This document shows positions 50,141 through 56,686 of a stretch of 64,000 nucleotides of DNA, piece by piece. The position numbers were made by a program, and so were the translations under genes. Numbering within the stretch: the stretch's first letter is position 1; each line of letters opens with the position of its first letter. Location of the stretch: IMG/VR virus record IMGVR_UViG_3300031841_003468, positions 1 to 64,000 of that record; one strand, given 5' to 3'. The stretch is from a virus. The notes under the pieces are model-generated. The model was given only the letters and a program-made list of their open reading frames with translations. It searched no databases and was not told the DNA's origin.

Positions 50141-50569
50141 CTATTGTACGTCTGCAAGTAGTTCACTGGAAGATTGTGTCTTACCTCCTCCTACGTTGTA
50201 AGCAGTCTCGACATCGTTCTTTGCACAGTATACTTCCTCTGGAGTGTTACCGGCAACTCTATCTCCACCATTAGCAAAGATAACAGTTTCAACTTCGTCT
50301 CCTGCATGTTCAACAATCATAGCCAGACTTTCTACAACTGTCCCATCTTTATCAATAGAGACAACTGCTGCGTCTACTGCCGAAAGTGACTCAACAATTC
50401 TTGTCCTGTCCTCAGCATTCATAAATGGAACACTTCCTTTGATCTTAACCTGATCGTCATTGTTAACAATAACTATTAAGTAGTCCCCAAGTTCTTTGGC
50501 TGCTTCGATATAATCTAAATGTCCACAGTGTAGGGGATTGAAGTATCCTGAAATAACTACTAGCTTCAT
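50141..50569 (-). CDS. Cytidylyltransferase-like nucleotidyltransferase
   Basis: A 142-residue protein. VVISGYFNPLHCGHLDYIEA with the HxGH motif, then VNNDDQVKIKGSVPFMNAED and the R-x-I-V-E segment after it are typical of the RfaE-C/glycerol-3-phosphate cytidylyltransferase family. It activates a phosphorylated sugar or glycerol with CTP (or another NTP). Near small membrane peptides. The exact substrate is not given by the sequence. Confidence 0.8.
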   Translation of the reverse strand: MKLVVISGYFNPLHCGHLDYIEAAKELGDYLIVIVNNDDQVKIKGSVPFMNAEDRTRIVESLSAVDAAVVSIDKDGTVVESLAMIVEHAGDEVETVIFANGGDRVAGNTPEEVYCAKNDVETAYNVGGGKTQSSSELLADVQ

Positions 50570-50697
50570 TGTGATTTTCCTTGAGTATGCTTATGAATAT
50601 CCTCGACTAATACTACCAACATTATACCCCACAGAAGTTCCTGTGGTACGATAAAAGGTAGGCCTAATGCTAAAGTATAGCCAATGATTCTAAACAT
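50566..50697 (-). CDS. Tiny membrane peptide
   Basis: 43 residues (MFRIIGYTLALGLPFIVPQE; LLWGIMLVVLVEDIHK). ATG overlaps the 50697 gene's stop as TAATG, and its TGA overlaps the next start as ATGA, so it is coupled on both sides. Function unknown. Confidence 0.6.
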   Translation of the reverse strand: MFRIIGYTLALGLPFIVPQELLWGIMLVVLVEDIHKHTQGKSQ

Positions 50698-50930
50698 TAT
50701 TTAATAGTCCAAAATTTGAATTTATTTAATCGCTTCGGTTTATCGTCACCCATTAACTTATCTTCAAAGTCTTTATATTGATGCCATCCAGTATTCTTGA
50801 AATCAGGCACTGGTGGCTCACAATCCAATTCCTCATGAACGTGAAACATCTGCTCAGCCGGGATCTTAAAGTCCGACTTAGCAAATGGATTAAAGGGTAG
50901 TAATAAACCTAGCAGTAATAAAGTCTTCAT
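50697..50930 (-). CDS. Small secreted protein
   Basis: 77 residues with an N-terminal hydrophobic signal (MKTLLLLGLLLPFNPFAKSD), so probably exported. The body (FKIPAEQMFHVHEELDCEPP) is not conserved in a family I know. GGAGACAGCT precedes the ATG. Function unknown. Confidence 0.55.
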   Translation of the reverse strand: MKTLLLLGLLLPFNPFAKSDFKIPAEQMFHVHEELDCEPPVPDFKNTGWHQYKDFEDKLMGDDKPKRLNKFKFWTIK

Positions 50931-50966
50931 AGCTGTCTCCTATAAAAGTTTATTATAACTAGTAAG

Positions 50967-51315
50967 TGGACGTGGAGGGAGTTGCACCCTCGTCTCTCAT
51001 GTCTCCTTGTTAACATTCTACGTACATAGTCTCGTGTTATCGCACACAAGCCCAAGCTAAGATAGTTTGACTATCAACAGCCTCAATACATGTAGGAGGC
51101 ATCAACCTGTTTGTCCTCAGGTGGAGCAAGCCAAATACGTCTTGGCAACGTCACTCATTGGGTAACAAGGCCGAGTGAAGCCCCTGCCGCCTAAGCAGCT
51201 AGTGAGAAGTTCTTTTCTGCACTTAAAAGTTTTGGTCAAGTTTTATAGTGGCCTCTTGACCAACCACTATACGCAGTTAACAGTTACAACACAGATCGAA
51301 TCTAGTGTCACGCCC
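50967..51315 (-). ncRNA. ssrA: Phage tmRNA (ssrA), tag AEKNFSLAA
   Basis: The minus-strand RNA begins GGGCGTGACACTAGATTCGA, like the bacterial tmRNA 5' end, and ends with a T arm (GAGGG/CCCTC around TGCAACT) and the acceptor CACGTCC. The acceptor pairs 7 bp, including the G3-U70 wobble that alanine tRNA synthetase needs, with A73. A tag reading frame (51220-51191) is GCA GAA AAG AAC TTC TCA CTA GCT GCT TAG = AEKNFSLAA, ending with the LAA degron. The resume codon is preceded by A at -4 and T at -5. CCA is not encoded. Length about 349 nt is normal. Confidence 0.9.
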
Positions 51316-51320
51316 GTAAG

Positions 51321-51393
51321 AGCTTCGAGTGGGAGTCGAACCCACAACCTCATCATTACTAATGATGTGCTCTGCCGATTGAGCTATCGAAGC
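51321..51393 (-). tRNA. tRNA-Thr(AGU), upstream of the tmRNA
   Basis: 73 nt on the minus strand: acceptor GCTTCGA/TCGAAGC, D stem GCTC/GAGC, anticodon stem CATCA/TGATG with loop TTAGTAA, T stem GTGGG/CCCAC. Anticodon AGT would read ACT, with an unmodified or inosine first base unusual for bacterial Thr tRNAs. Discriminator is U73, not the usual A. It ends five bases before the tmRNA start, so both may come from one transcript. No CCA encoded. Confidence 0.82.
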
Positions 51394-51406
51394 AACAGCT
51401 TTGTTC

Positions 51407-51655
51407 TTACTCTATACACATTTCGCATCTACATCCCTCAGTGCATCCTTGTAGCTCGCAACAACTACAACACGCTTGGTTAGTGCTTTTGTGCGTATGT
51501 CTAATGGGTGTGGTAATTGCCCCTGCCCCATCTTGGCTCGCATACATGTTAAATAATAAATCCATCGAGACCATAATAAACATACTAGTAAAACAAAACA
51601 AAATAATAATGGTAAGCTGTTCAGTCGCTGTCAATTTTCCCGATTCACTTGCCAT
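51407..51655 (-). CDS. Small Cys-rich membrane protein
   Basis: 82 residues from ATG 51655. A hydrophobic helix (LTIIILFCFTSMFIMVSMDL) is followed by a Cys cluster (ACCSCCELQGCTEGCRCEMC), which could bind metal. Function unknown. Transcribed upstream of the tRNA-Thr and tmRNA. Confidence 0.55.
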   Translation of the reverse strand: MASESGKLTATEQLTIIILFCFTSMFIMVSMDLLFNMYASQDGAGAITTPIRHTHKSTNQACCSCCELQGCTEGCRCEMCIE

Positions 51656-51920
51656 TATCATGTTTCCAATCTAAGTTATTCCATATTTCCCTGAACCTTG
51701 CCCAAGTCTTAAGAGATTCTTCTTTTGCTACCTTCCTTAAGTAGTCTTCTTCAACCTCTTCTCTGATCTTTACAGTAGTATATATTGTATCTGCTTCAGA
51801 CCTGACTTGATCCAGTTCTTTCCTTAACTCTGTATTATTATACAACATAGTGCATAAATTTGCAACACTAAAAAGCAACAATACACAAATTAATATGGTA
51901 TTTCTTGATGTTTTATTCAT
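51645..51920 (-). CDS. Membrane-anchored coiled-coil protein
   Basis: 91 residues. MNKTSRNTILICVLLLFSVA then a short hydrophobic helix, followed by a charged helix (LYNNTELRKELDQVRSEADT) and the EEVEEDYLRK segment. This is an i-spanin-like layout but with no o-spanin nearby. It overlaps the Cys-rich gene by 11 bp. Function unknown. Confidence 0.5.
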   Translation of the reverse strand: MNKTSRNTILICVLLLFSVANLCTMLYNNTELRKELDQVRSEADTIYTTVKIREEVEEDYLRKVAKEESLKTWARFREIWNNLDWKHDNGK

Positions 51921-51949
51921 ACTTCCTTCTCCCTTTCTGAATAATATAG

Positions 51950-52022
51950 TACCCCGTAGGAGAATCGAACTCCTGTTTTCGGCGTGAAAAGCCGATGTCC
52001 TAGTCCACTAGACGAACGGGGC
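51950..52022 (-). tRNA. tRNA-Glu(UUC)
   Basis: 73 nt on the minus strand. Acceptor GCCCCGT/ACGGGGT with a G-U at the end, anticodon stem TCGGC/GCCGA, loop TTTTCAC, anticodon TTC (reads GAA/GAG), T stem CAGGA/TCCTG-type with loop TTCGATT, A73. No CCA encoded. Confidence 0.9.
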
Positions 52023-52098
52023 ATTTGTTGACCTGAGTCACACAGGTCTGAGGTTGTCGTTTATTTATGAGATTCTATACCTCTAATGTACATCTCAG

Positions 52099-52170
52099 AG
52101 CGACAGGAGGGGATCGAACCCTCGACATTCACGTTGGCAACGTGATGCTCTACCGCTGAGCTACTATCGC
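52099..52170 (-). tRNA. tRNA-Gly(GCC)
   Basis: 72 nt on the minus strand. Acceptor GCGATAG/CTGTCGC, D stem GCTC/GAGC, anticodon stem TCACG/CGTGA with loop TTGCCAA, T stem GAGGG/CCCTC-type with loop TTCGATC, U73 as usual for tRNA-Gly. Anticodon GCC reads GGC/GGU. Confidence 0.92.
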
Positions 52171-52199
52171 TTAGGGAAAGTGAGATGGTGGCGAACCCA

Positions 52200-52352
52200 T
52201 CAATCACGACCGTCGTCGTTACTCTCACGCCTATTTGAGTCACCTTCGTTTGTATCATGTCGAGGCCAGTTTACAATCTGTTCGATTGTTCGTCTGCATC
52301 CAGTGCACACACCATTTACTAAGGCACATTTGCCAGTACAAGGTGAATCCAT
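52200..52352 (-). CDS. DUF1289-like small Cys protein
   Basis: 50 residues. SPCTGKCALVNGVCTGCRRT, then IEQIVNW, is the conserved motif of DUF1289 proteins (four cysteines and the final Trp), small cytosolic proteins whose function is not settled. The C-terminus (RRESNDDGRD) is charged. AGGATAG precedes the ATG. It sits between tRNA-Gly and the HNH gene. Its 3' end overlaps a sequence that looks like an incomplete T arm, which I reject as a tRNA. Confidence 0.7.
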   Translation of the reverse strand: MDSPCTGKCALVNGVCTGCRRTIEQIVNWPRHDTNEGDSNRRESNDDGRD

Positions 52353-52464
52353 TACTATCCTGAACCTCAACATTTGTATAAAGAGTTTGCCGCCAGAGGG
52401 GAGTAAACTTGCTACACACGGTCATAACAAGGTATTTGGCGAAGGTGACGACAAACTCGTTGTA

Positions 52465-52941
52465 TTATAGTTTCTTACGGTGGCTGTGAGTTGGAGTCTG
52501 GCTGTGACAATTAGGACATAAGTACCTTAAGTTCTCAGGTCGGTTGTCAACCGGGCTTCCATTGATGTGGTCTATCTCAAGTGTTATGGCTTTGCCAAGC
52601 CACACACCATCTATTCCACACCACTCACATTCGTAGTCTCGGCCAATTTCATCAAGTGCTCTAACTAATCTAGCTCTTGAGTCCTTGCGTCCATTAAGCC
52701 TGTTGTTAACAAGGACTGCTTCGGCTGGTAGTCTGTTGTTTGCTACCTTACCTTTGTTGTGTCCTTGTCCAGTAAAATGGCTAGTATCTATACCAAACTC
52801 TTTGGCCTTCTTCTTGAGGTGATGAACTGATCCACCACCAAGTTTCAAACCTAAGTGACCAAGTACTTGAGCCCATGAGGTTGATTTATTTATTACCTCT
52901 TGAAGTTCTTCCTTAGTTCGTCTGTTATAGTTTCTTGTCAT
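52465..52941 (-). CDS. HNH endonuclease
   Basis: 158 residues. A helical N-terminus (TKEELQEVINKSTSWAQVLG) is followed by YECEWCGIDGVWLGKAITLE and IDHINGSPVDNRPENLRYLC with PNCHSQTPTH, the HNH site with four cysteines. Free-standing HNH in a tRNA cluster is typical of phage homing genes. Confidence 0.9.
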   Translation of the reverse strand: MTRNYNRRTKEELQEVINKSTSWAQVLGHLGLKLGGGSVHHLKKKAKEFGIDTSHFTGQGHNKGKVANNRLPAEAVLVNNRLNGRKDSRARLVRALDEIGRDYECEWCGIDGVWLGKAITLEIDHINGSPVDNRPENLRYLCPNCHSQTPTHSHRKKL

Positions 52942-52955
52942 AGTACTTTCCTTAG

Positions 52956-53038
52956 TACCCGCAGAAGGACTCGAACCTTCACGCCTCTCGGCATATGATC
53001 CTAAATCATACGTGTCTACCTGATTCCACCATGCGGGC
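52956..53038 (-). tRNA. tRNA-Leu(UAG)
   Basis: 83 nt on the minus strand. Acceptor GCCCGCA/TGCGGGT with a G-U at the end, anticodon stem TATGA/TCATA with loop TTTAGGA, a class II variable arm (about 15 bases), T stem GAAGG/CCTTC with loop TTCGAGT, A73. Anticodon TAG reads CUA/CUG/CUU. Confidence 0.9.
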
Positions 53039-53089
53039 TTACAAGAGACCTTTTTTGGACTTGTCTAGGTCACGCTATATTATCTGGTT

Positions 53090-53377
53090 TTATGTTGGGT
53101 CAGGACGACCAGCTTTTTCGTCCTGTCGGCCATTGTCATAACCATCATCAAACCCGGCTCCATATCCATCCCAATACATTTGGTTGTCTATTTTAACGAG
53201 CACGCCATGTAGGTTATAGACTTCTTTTCTCAGTTCATGGTTTGCATCTTCCAAACCTCTGTTCTCAAACATTATAGTAATGAGTGAGAGAAAAAGCACA
53301 ACGTTTGCTAAGAAACTAAAGTTCTTTTTCAGGAATTGTCCGGCAAATCCCACTGACAAAAGGGGCGACGGTTTCAT
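53090..53377 (-). CDS. Membrane-anchored helical protein
   Basis: 95 residues: a membrane helix near the N-terminus (FLKKNFSFLANVVLFLSLIT), then a charged helix (ENRGLEDANHELRKEVYNLH) and a Gly/Asp tail with an aromatic turn (YGAGFDDGYDNGR). An i-spanin-like layout; not proven. Its stop and start overlap the SSB gene. Confidence 0.5.
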   Translation of the reverse strand: MKPSPLLSVGFAGQFLKKNFSFLANVVLFLSLITIMFENRGLEDANHELRKEVYNLHGVLVKIDNQMYWDGYGAGFDDGYDNGRQDEKAGRPDPT

Positions 53378-53715
53378 TAAAACGCCGCTGCTGCTTCGAC
53401 CTTAACAGCCTTAGCAACCCGATTAGGAACCAACACGAAACGACTACGCTTCTTACCAGTTTCCTTATCTTCCCAAGTCTTCTCTTGAAGACGACCAGTC
53501 AAAACAACACGGTCACCTTTGCTTAGGTTTACACCTTCGCAATAGTCTGCTTGATAACCCCAAGCATTGACATCAAAGAAAGCAGTTTCTTGCTTGTCTT
53601 GACCCATGTAGTGGTTAACGGCGATGCGGAACTCAGCTACTTTGCTGTCTTTTGCTCCAACTGTCTTGATTTCTGGTTCGGCAACTACGTTACCTTCAAA
53701 GTGTACGAAATTCAT
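53377..53715 (-). CDS. ssb: Single-stranded DNA-binding protein (OB fold), copy 2
   Basis: 112 residues. NFVHFEGNVVAEPEIKTVGA, VAEFRIAVNHYMGQDKQETA, FFDVNAWGYQADYCEG and VVLTGRLQEKTWEDKETGKK follow the SSB OB-fold order. No acidic tail, and it ends with KVEAAAAF. Separate from the SSB at 11642; the two may serve different DNA-binding steps. Confidence 0.88.
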   Translation of the reverse strand: MNFVHFEGNVVAEPEIKTVGAKDSKVAEFRIAVNHYMGQDKQETAFFDVNAWGYQADYCEGVNLSKGDRVVLTGRLQEKTWEDKETGKKRSRFVLVPNRVAKAVKVEAAAAF

Positions 53716-53733
53716 ATTGAATCTCCTTCTAAA

Positions 53734-53796
53734 AAAAATGTTGTATGTACTTTGATGTTTACTTAGCGATTGTTGTCAACCTAACTTTAGCGTACA
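53734..53796 (-). promoter_or_regulatory. Inverted repeat upstream of SSB copy 2
   Basis: GTATGTAC (53734-53741) and GTACATAC (53789-53796) form an 8 bp inverted repeat around an intergenic region that contains TTGACA-like and TTAGCG direct repeats. No clear -10 is seen at a good spacing. It might be an operator for the SSB operon. Confidence 0.35.
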
Positions 53797-53813
53797 TACT
53801 AAGCTAAAATGTT

Positions 53814-54122
53814 TTATACTGCGAGTACCTGTCGTACTCGTCCACGAAGCACCTGTGCATTTCCACGATTGGTTCGTGTCAAGAATGCATCTAGCAGGTT
53901 AGCCTGCAGGGTACTGCTCATGCCTAGCTTCTTAGCTGCGTCACGGGTTCGGACGTTACCTTGAACAAGGCCATTGTATCTTGCTACTGCCACGATTGGG
54001 TTGTAGACATGTCCACGATTCCGGCCATTGCGAGCGACACCAACAATCTTACCGTTGCGTACTTCCCAGCTATAAGCCTTCTTTGTTTCGTTCAGTGCCA
54101 TTAAAAATTGTAGTTGATTCAT
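53814..54122 (-). CDS. Unknown basic phage protein
   Basis: 102 residues with many Asn and Arg (GVARNGRNRGHVYNPIVAVA; TRTNRGNAQVLRGRVRQVLA). It may bind nucleic acid. Helical middle. No family recognised. GGAGAC precedes the ATG. Confidence 0.5.
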   Translation of the reverse strand: MNQLQFLMALNETKKAYSWEVRNGKIVGVARNGRNRGHVYNPIVAVARYNGLVQGNVRTRDAAKKLGMSSTLQANLLDAFLTRTNRGNAQVLRGRVRQVLAV

Positions 54123-54133
54123 GATTGTCTCCT

Positions 54134-54301
54134 TTAGTTTAGTTCCTGAATCGCTTCTCGTAATTGTTTGAGCTCACGCTCGTTCATTTTCCTAAGACCC
54201 TTTTCGAGCATATCATTATCCAGACTCTTGAGTAATACGAGGGTTTGAATAATAGAATGTTCTTTAGTTAGAGGTCTCCCAAGTTTTGTTTCATTAGACA
54301 T
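54134..54301 (-). CDS. Small helical protein
   Basis: 55 residues: MSNETKLGRPLTKEHSIIQT, then LLKSLDNDMLEKGLRKMNER, with a final ELKQLREAIQELN helix. GAGG precedes the ATG at 54301, which overlaps the upstream gene by eight bases. Function unknown. Confidence 0.55.
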   Translation of the reverse strand: MSNETKLGRPLTKEHSIIQTLVLLKSLDNDMLEKGLRKMNERELKQLREAIQELN

Positions 54302-54749
54302 GTTCCTCAACCTTAGCTTTCTTTACCATTAGTAGTTTATGAGGATTCTTAACCATGACTCCAGTGATGCTGTAGCCGTTTGGTTTTCCCATATATAGTA
54401 ACTCAATCGGGCCACTGCTACCAAGTCTTTTCTTCCACTTACGGACTTTTACGCCACAGTTATCTGCACCGTCATCCCATTTGCCTACAACTTCAAAGAG
54501 ACCATAGTTACCTAAGTACATCTTCTCTTCAGCCTCATCAACTTTATTTAAGTAATATGGGCCATTGCTAGCAACTGACTTGATGATGTCGCCTCTACGT
54601 AGATCACGAAAGTCTTCGACTAAGCTATTCTTCTTTTTGAAGAACACGTATCCACATTCTTTGCACTCACTGGCTCTTGCATGAACCTGACTGCCACAAT
54701 CTGGACATCCCTTAGTTGGTGCTCCACGTTTTCTTTTCTTCTTCGCCAT
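54294..54749 (-). CDS. Zinc-ribbon protein with a KOW/SH3-like body
   Basis: 151 residues. The basic N-terminus MAKKKRKRGAPTKGCPDCGS and ASECKECGYVFF make a four-Cys ribbon. A later GDIIKSVASNGPYYLNKVDE is beta-rich, like a KOW-type domain. Possibly a nucleic-acid-binding factor. No function recognised. Confidence 0.6.
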   Translation of the reverse strand: MAKKKRKRGAPTKGCPDCGSQVHARASECKECGYVFFKKKNSLVEDFRDLRRGDIIKSVASNGPYYLNKVDEAEEKMYLGNYGLFEVVGKWDDGADNCGVKVRKWKKRLGSSGPIELLYMGKPNGYSITGVMVKNPHKLLMVKKAKVEEHV

Positions 54750-54792
54750 GTTAACAACTCCTTGTTATGGTTTAACTTTGTCTTACACACTC

Positions 54793-54820
54793 ATTATATA
54801 CTTATATCGAAAAAAGTCCA
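54793..54820 (-). promoter_or_regulatory. Sigma-70-like promoter
   Basis: TGGACT (54820-54815), 16 bp spacer, TATAAT (54798-54793), in the gap upstream of the zinc-ribbon gene. -35 matches at four positions. Confidence 0.5.
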
Positions 54821-54846
54821 CAGCTAATTTAGTATTTTTAGGAAAT

Positions 54847-55320
54847 TTAACCAACTAATTCCCAAATACCTTTACTGTTCTTACGATAATGCTTACACTT
54901 CTTCACCTTAATCTCATAGAAAGGCTCATTGTAAGTCTTCTCGCCGGTGTAACGATTATAAGTATCTTTGAATATTAGGTTTTTATCTTGGATGACCCAT
55001 ACCTTCTTAGCAAGGAATACATTATCCAGATCTTTGTTGAATGATGCAAAGGCATAGGATTCTGAATCAGGCTTATAGGCGAAGTGTAGTGAGTCGTACT
55101 TGAAGTTACCATCAGTCCATCCAACTCTTTTTACTTCGACCTCTATGAGCCTCTCAATGCCCTTAGGATCGTCCATAATTAAGTCACCCTTCTTATACAG
55201 TTCCTTCTCATAGGGAACATGGGTGTATCCAAACAGGTTGCTAAATATATCAATAGCTGCGTCTTTACCTGTCTGATCATTCTGTTCGTAGGATGCCCTA
55301 CTGAATGCTTTTCTTCTCAT
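54847..55320 (-). CDS. PD-(D/E)XK-like nuclease
   Basis: 157 residues from ATG 55320 (GGAGAAAGAAG upstream; a longer frame to 55401 overlaps the previous gene). YKKGDLIMDDPKGIERLIEV then EVKRVGW carries the D...E-V-K signature of restriction-like folds. Likely a phage endonuclease. The neighbouring 55298 frame overlaps it at the start. Confidence 0.6.
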   Translation of the reverse strand: MRRKAFSRASYEQNDQTGKDAAIDIFSNLFGYTHVPYEKELYKKGDLIMDDPKGIERLIEVEVKRVGWTDGNFKYDSLHFAYKPDSESYAFASFNKDLDNVFLAKKVWVIQDKNLIFKDTYNRYTGEKTYNEPFYEIKVKKCKHYRKNSKGIWELVG

Positions 55321-55525
55321 CTTCTTTCTCCGTTCCAAAGTATAAGTCCCAGTGTAAGTCAAACAATTCATGGTCTGACCAATAAGCCTGCTGCATAGCA
55401 TTTTGTACTGCGGGTATTAAGTTGGTATCTTCAGTTTTAGAGGCAACTAACTCTGCCAGTTTATTGACGTTAGCGTTAACTCTCTTCACCGGAATCGGTT
55501 TCTTCATCGACATCAAAGCCACCAT
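55298..55525 (-). CDS. Small unknown protein
   Basis: 75 residues (or 69 from an internal Met at 55507). KKPIPVKRVNANVNKLAELV near the N-terminus and SDHELFDLHWDLYFGTEKED later. No family recognised. It overlaps both neighbours, so it is probably coupled, but the start codon is uncertain. Confidence 0.4.
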   Translation of the reverse strand: MVALMSMKKPIPVKRVNANVNKLAELVASKTEDTNLIPAVQNAMQQAYWSDHELFDLHWDLYFGTEKEDEKKSIQ

Positions 55526-55817
55526 TTCTTTCTACTGCACCGAACGTTGGCCCATTCTCTGGATCAATGTCGATGATCATTAGGTTACCCGACAATACTC
55601 TCTTAAGAAGTAGATGGGATATCCGGGCATTCTCGCACCACCTGATAACTTCCATAAGAGTTTCCATATCCTCACCAACCAAGTCTGCGTAGTGAGCATC
55701 AATAATAATCTTCTCTAGTTCTTCCTCAGACAGAGGTACAAACTTCTTGTCTTCGGGACACCAATGTAAATCGTCCATTGGTAACAGTTTTGTAAGTTCA
55801 CTATAACTATAGCTCAT
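55476..55817 (-). CDS. Unknown acidic protein
   Basis: 113 residues (starts MSYSYSELTKLLPMDDLHWC; acidic end EETDSGEES). No motif recognised. Overlaps the DeoC gene by 11 bp. Confidence 0.5.
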   Translation of the reverse strand: MSYSYSELTKLLPMDDLHWCPEDKKFVPLSEEELEKIIIDAHYADLVGEDMETLMEVIRWCENARISHLLLKRVLSGNLMIIDIDPENGPTFGAVERNGGFDVDEETDSGEES

Positions 55818-56487
55818 TTTTAGCCTCCTCTAGGATTGACCATGTACTGGATGAACCAATACGTGTTACTCCAACCTTACGCCACTCTAGCGTCTGATCT
55901 AGTGTTTTGACACCGCCTGACACCTTAACTTTACATTCGTAGTCGTCGTAGTGTGAGTTGGCCAACATTGCGAATGTCTTATCCCAGTCTGCACCTTCTG
56001 TGCCAAATCCTGTAGATGTCTTCACAAAGTCAACCTTGTGTCGTGCAGCCAGATGGCAGATGTTTACAATCTGGTCATGGCTCAGGTAACATGTTTCAAG
56101 AATGATCTTGGTTAACAATCCCTGACTCTTGGCCGCCTCATTTATTATACGGATTTCGTCACCGACTGCAAGCCAATTTCCTGAAAGAACTTCAGAAATG
56201 TTGACAACAAAATCAACTTCAGTAGCTCCTTCCATTCGTGCGATTTGTGTCTCGTACTTTTTGGTTGCGGTAGTATTATATCCAAGAGGGAATCCTATGA
56301 CGGTACAAACGTCAACAGGAGTGTTTGCTAGAATAGCATGGCAGAACGGCACTAGATTAGGCTGCACACAAACTGTGGCGATATTATACTCAATAGCCTT
56401 TACGCACTCTGCTTCAATGTGGTCTCGTGTAAATGTAGGATCAAGCAATGCGTGATCAAACATCTTAGAAATGTCCTCATACTTCAT
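55807..56487 (-). CDS. deoC: Deoxyribose-phosphate aldolase
   Basis: 226 residues from ATG 56487 (GGAGACATCAG upstream). Active DeoC motifs: EVDFVVNIS with Asp near residue 92, VDFVKTSTGF with the Schiff-base Lys (about residue 156) and CKVKVSGGVKT with the second Lys (about 188). It splits deoxyribose 5-phosphate into glyceraldehyde 3-phosphate and acetaldehyde, recycling DNA sugar. A lysine-free paralogue is at 33743-34384. Confidence 0.9.
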   Translation of the reverse strand: MKYEDISKMFDHALLDPTFTRDHIEAECVKAIEYNIATVCVQPNLVPFCHAILANTPVDVCTVIGFPLGYNTTATKKYETQIARMEGATEVDFVVNISEVLSGNWLAVGDEIRIINEAAKSQGLLTKIILETCYLSHDQIVNICHLAARHKVDFVKTSTGFGTEGADWDKTFAMLANSHYDDYECKVKVSGGVKTLDQTLEWRKVGVTRIGSSSTWSILEEAKNEL

Positions 56488-56686
56488 CTGATGTCTCCAA
56501 TCTTTCAAAGTCGTCTTCTAATTCCTGTGCATATAACCGAGCATTCTCTCTTGCTAATAACATATCCGATATTAGGAAGTACTCGAATGAATGTGCAATC
56601 CTGTAAGATCTATTATATAAGGTAAAGAAGATCTCAAATCGTTTCTTATCCTTATTATGATAGACCTCAGTAAAATAATTACTCAT
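56477..56686 (-). CDS. Small unknown protein
   Basis: 69 residues (starts MSNYFTEVYHNKDKKRFEIF; a hydrophobic-aromatic strand, then ENARLYAQELEDDFERL). No function recognised. Overlaps both neighbours. Confidence 0.45.
   Translation of the reverse strand: MSNYFTEVYHNKDKKRFEIFFTLYNRSYRIAHSFEYFLISDMLLARENARLYAQELEDDFERLETSDEV

Noticed and set aside
52175-52230. Possible degenerate tRNA after tRNA-Gly
   Set aside because: The stretch has a T-arm-like loop and short pairing, but no anticodon arm fits, and it is the coding end of a DUF1289-like frame.
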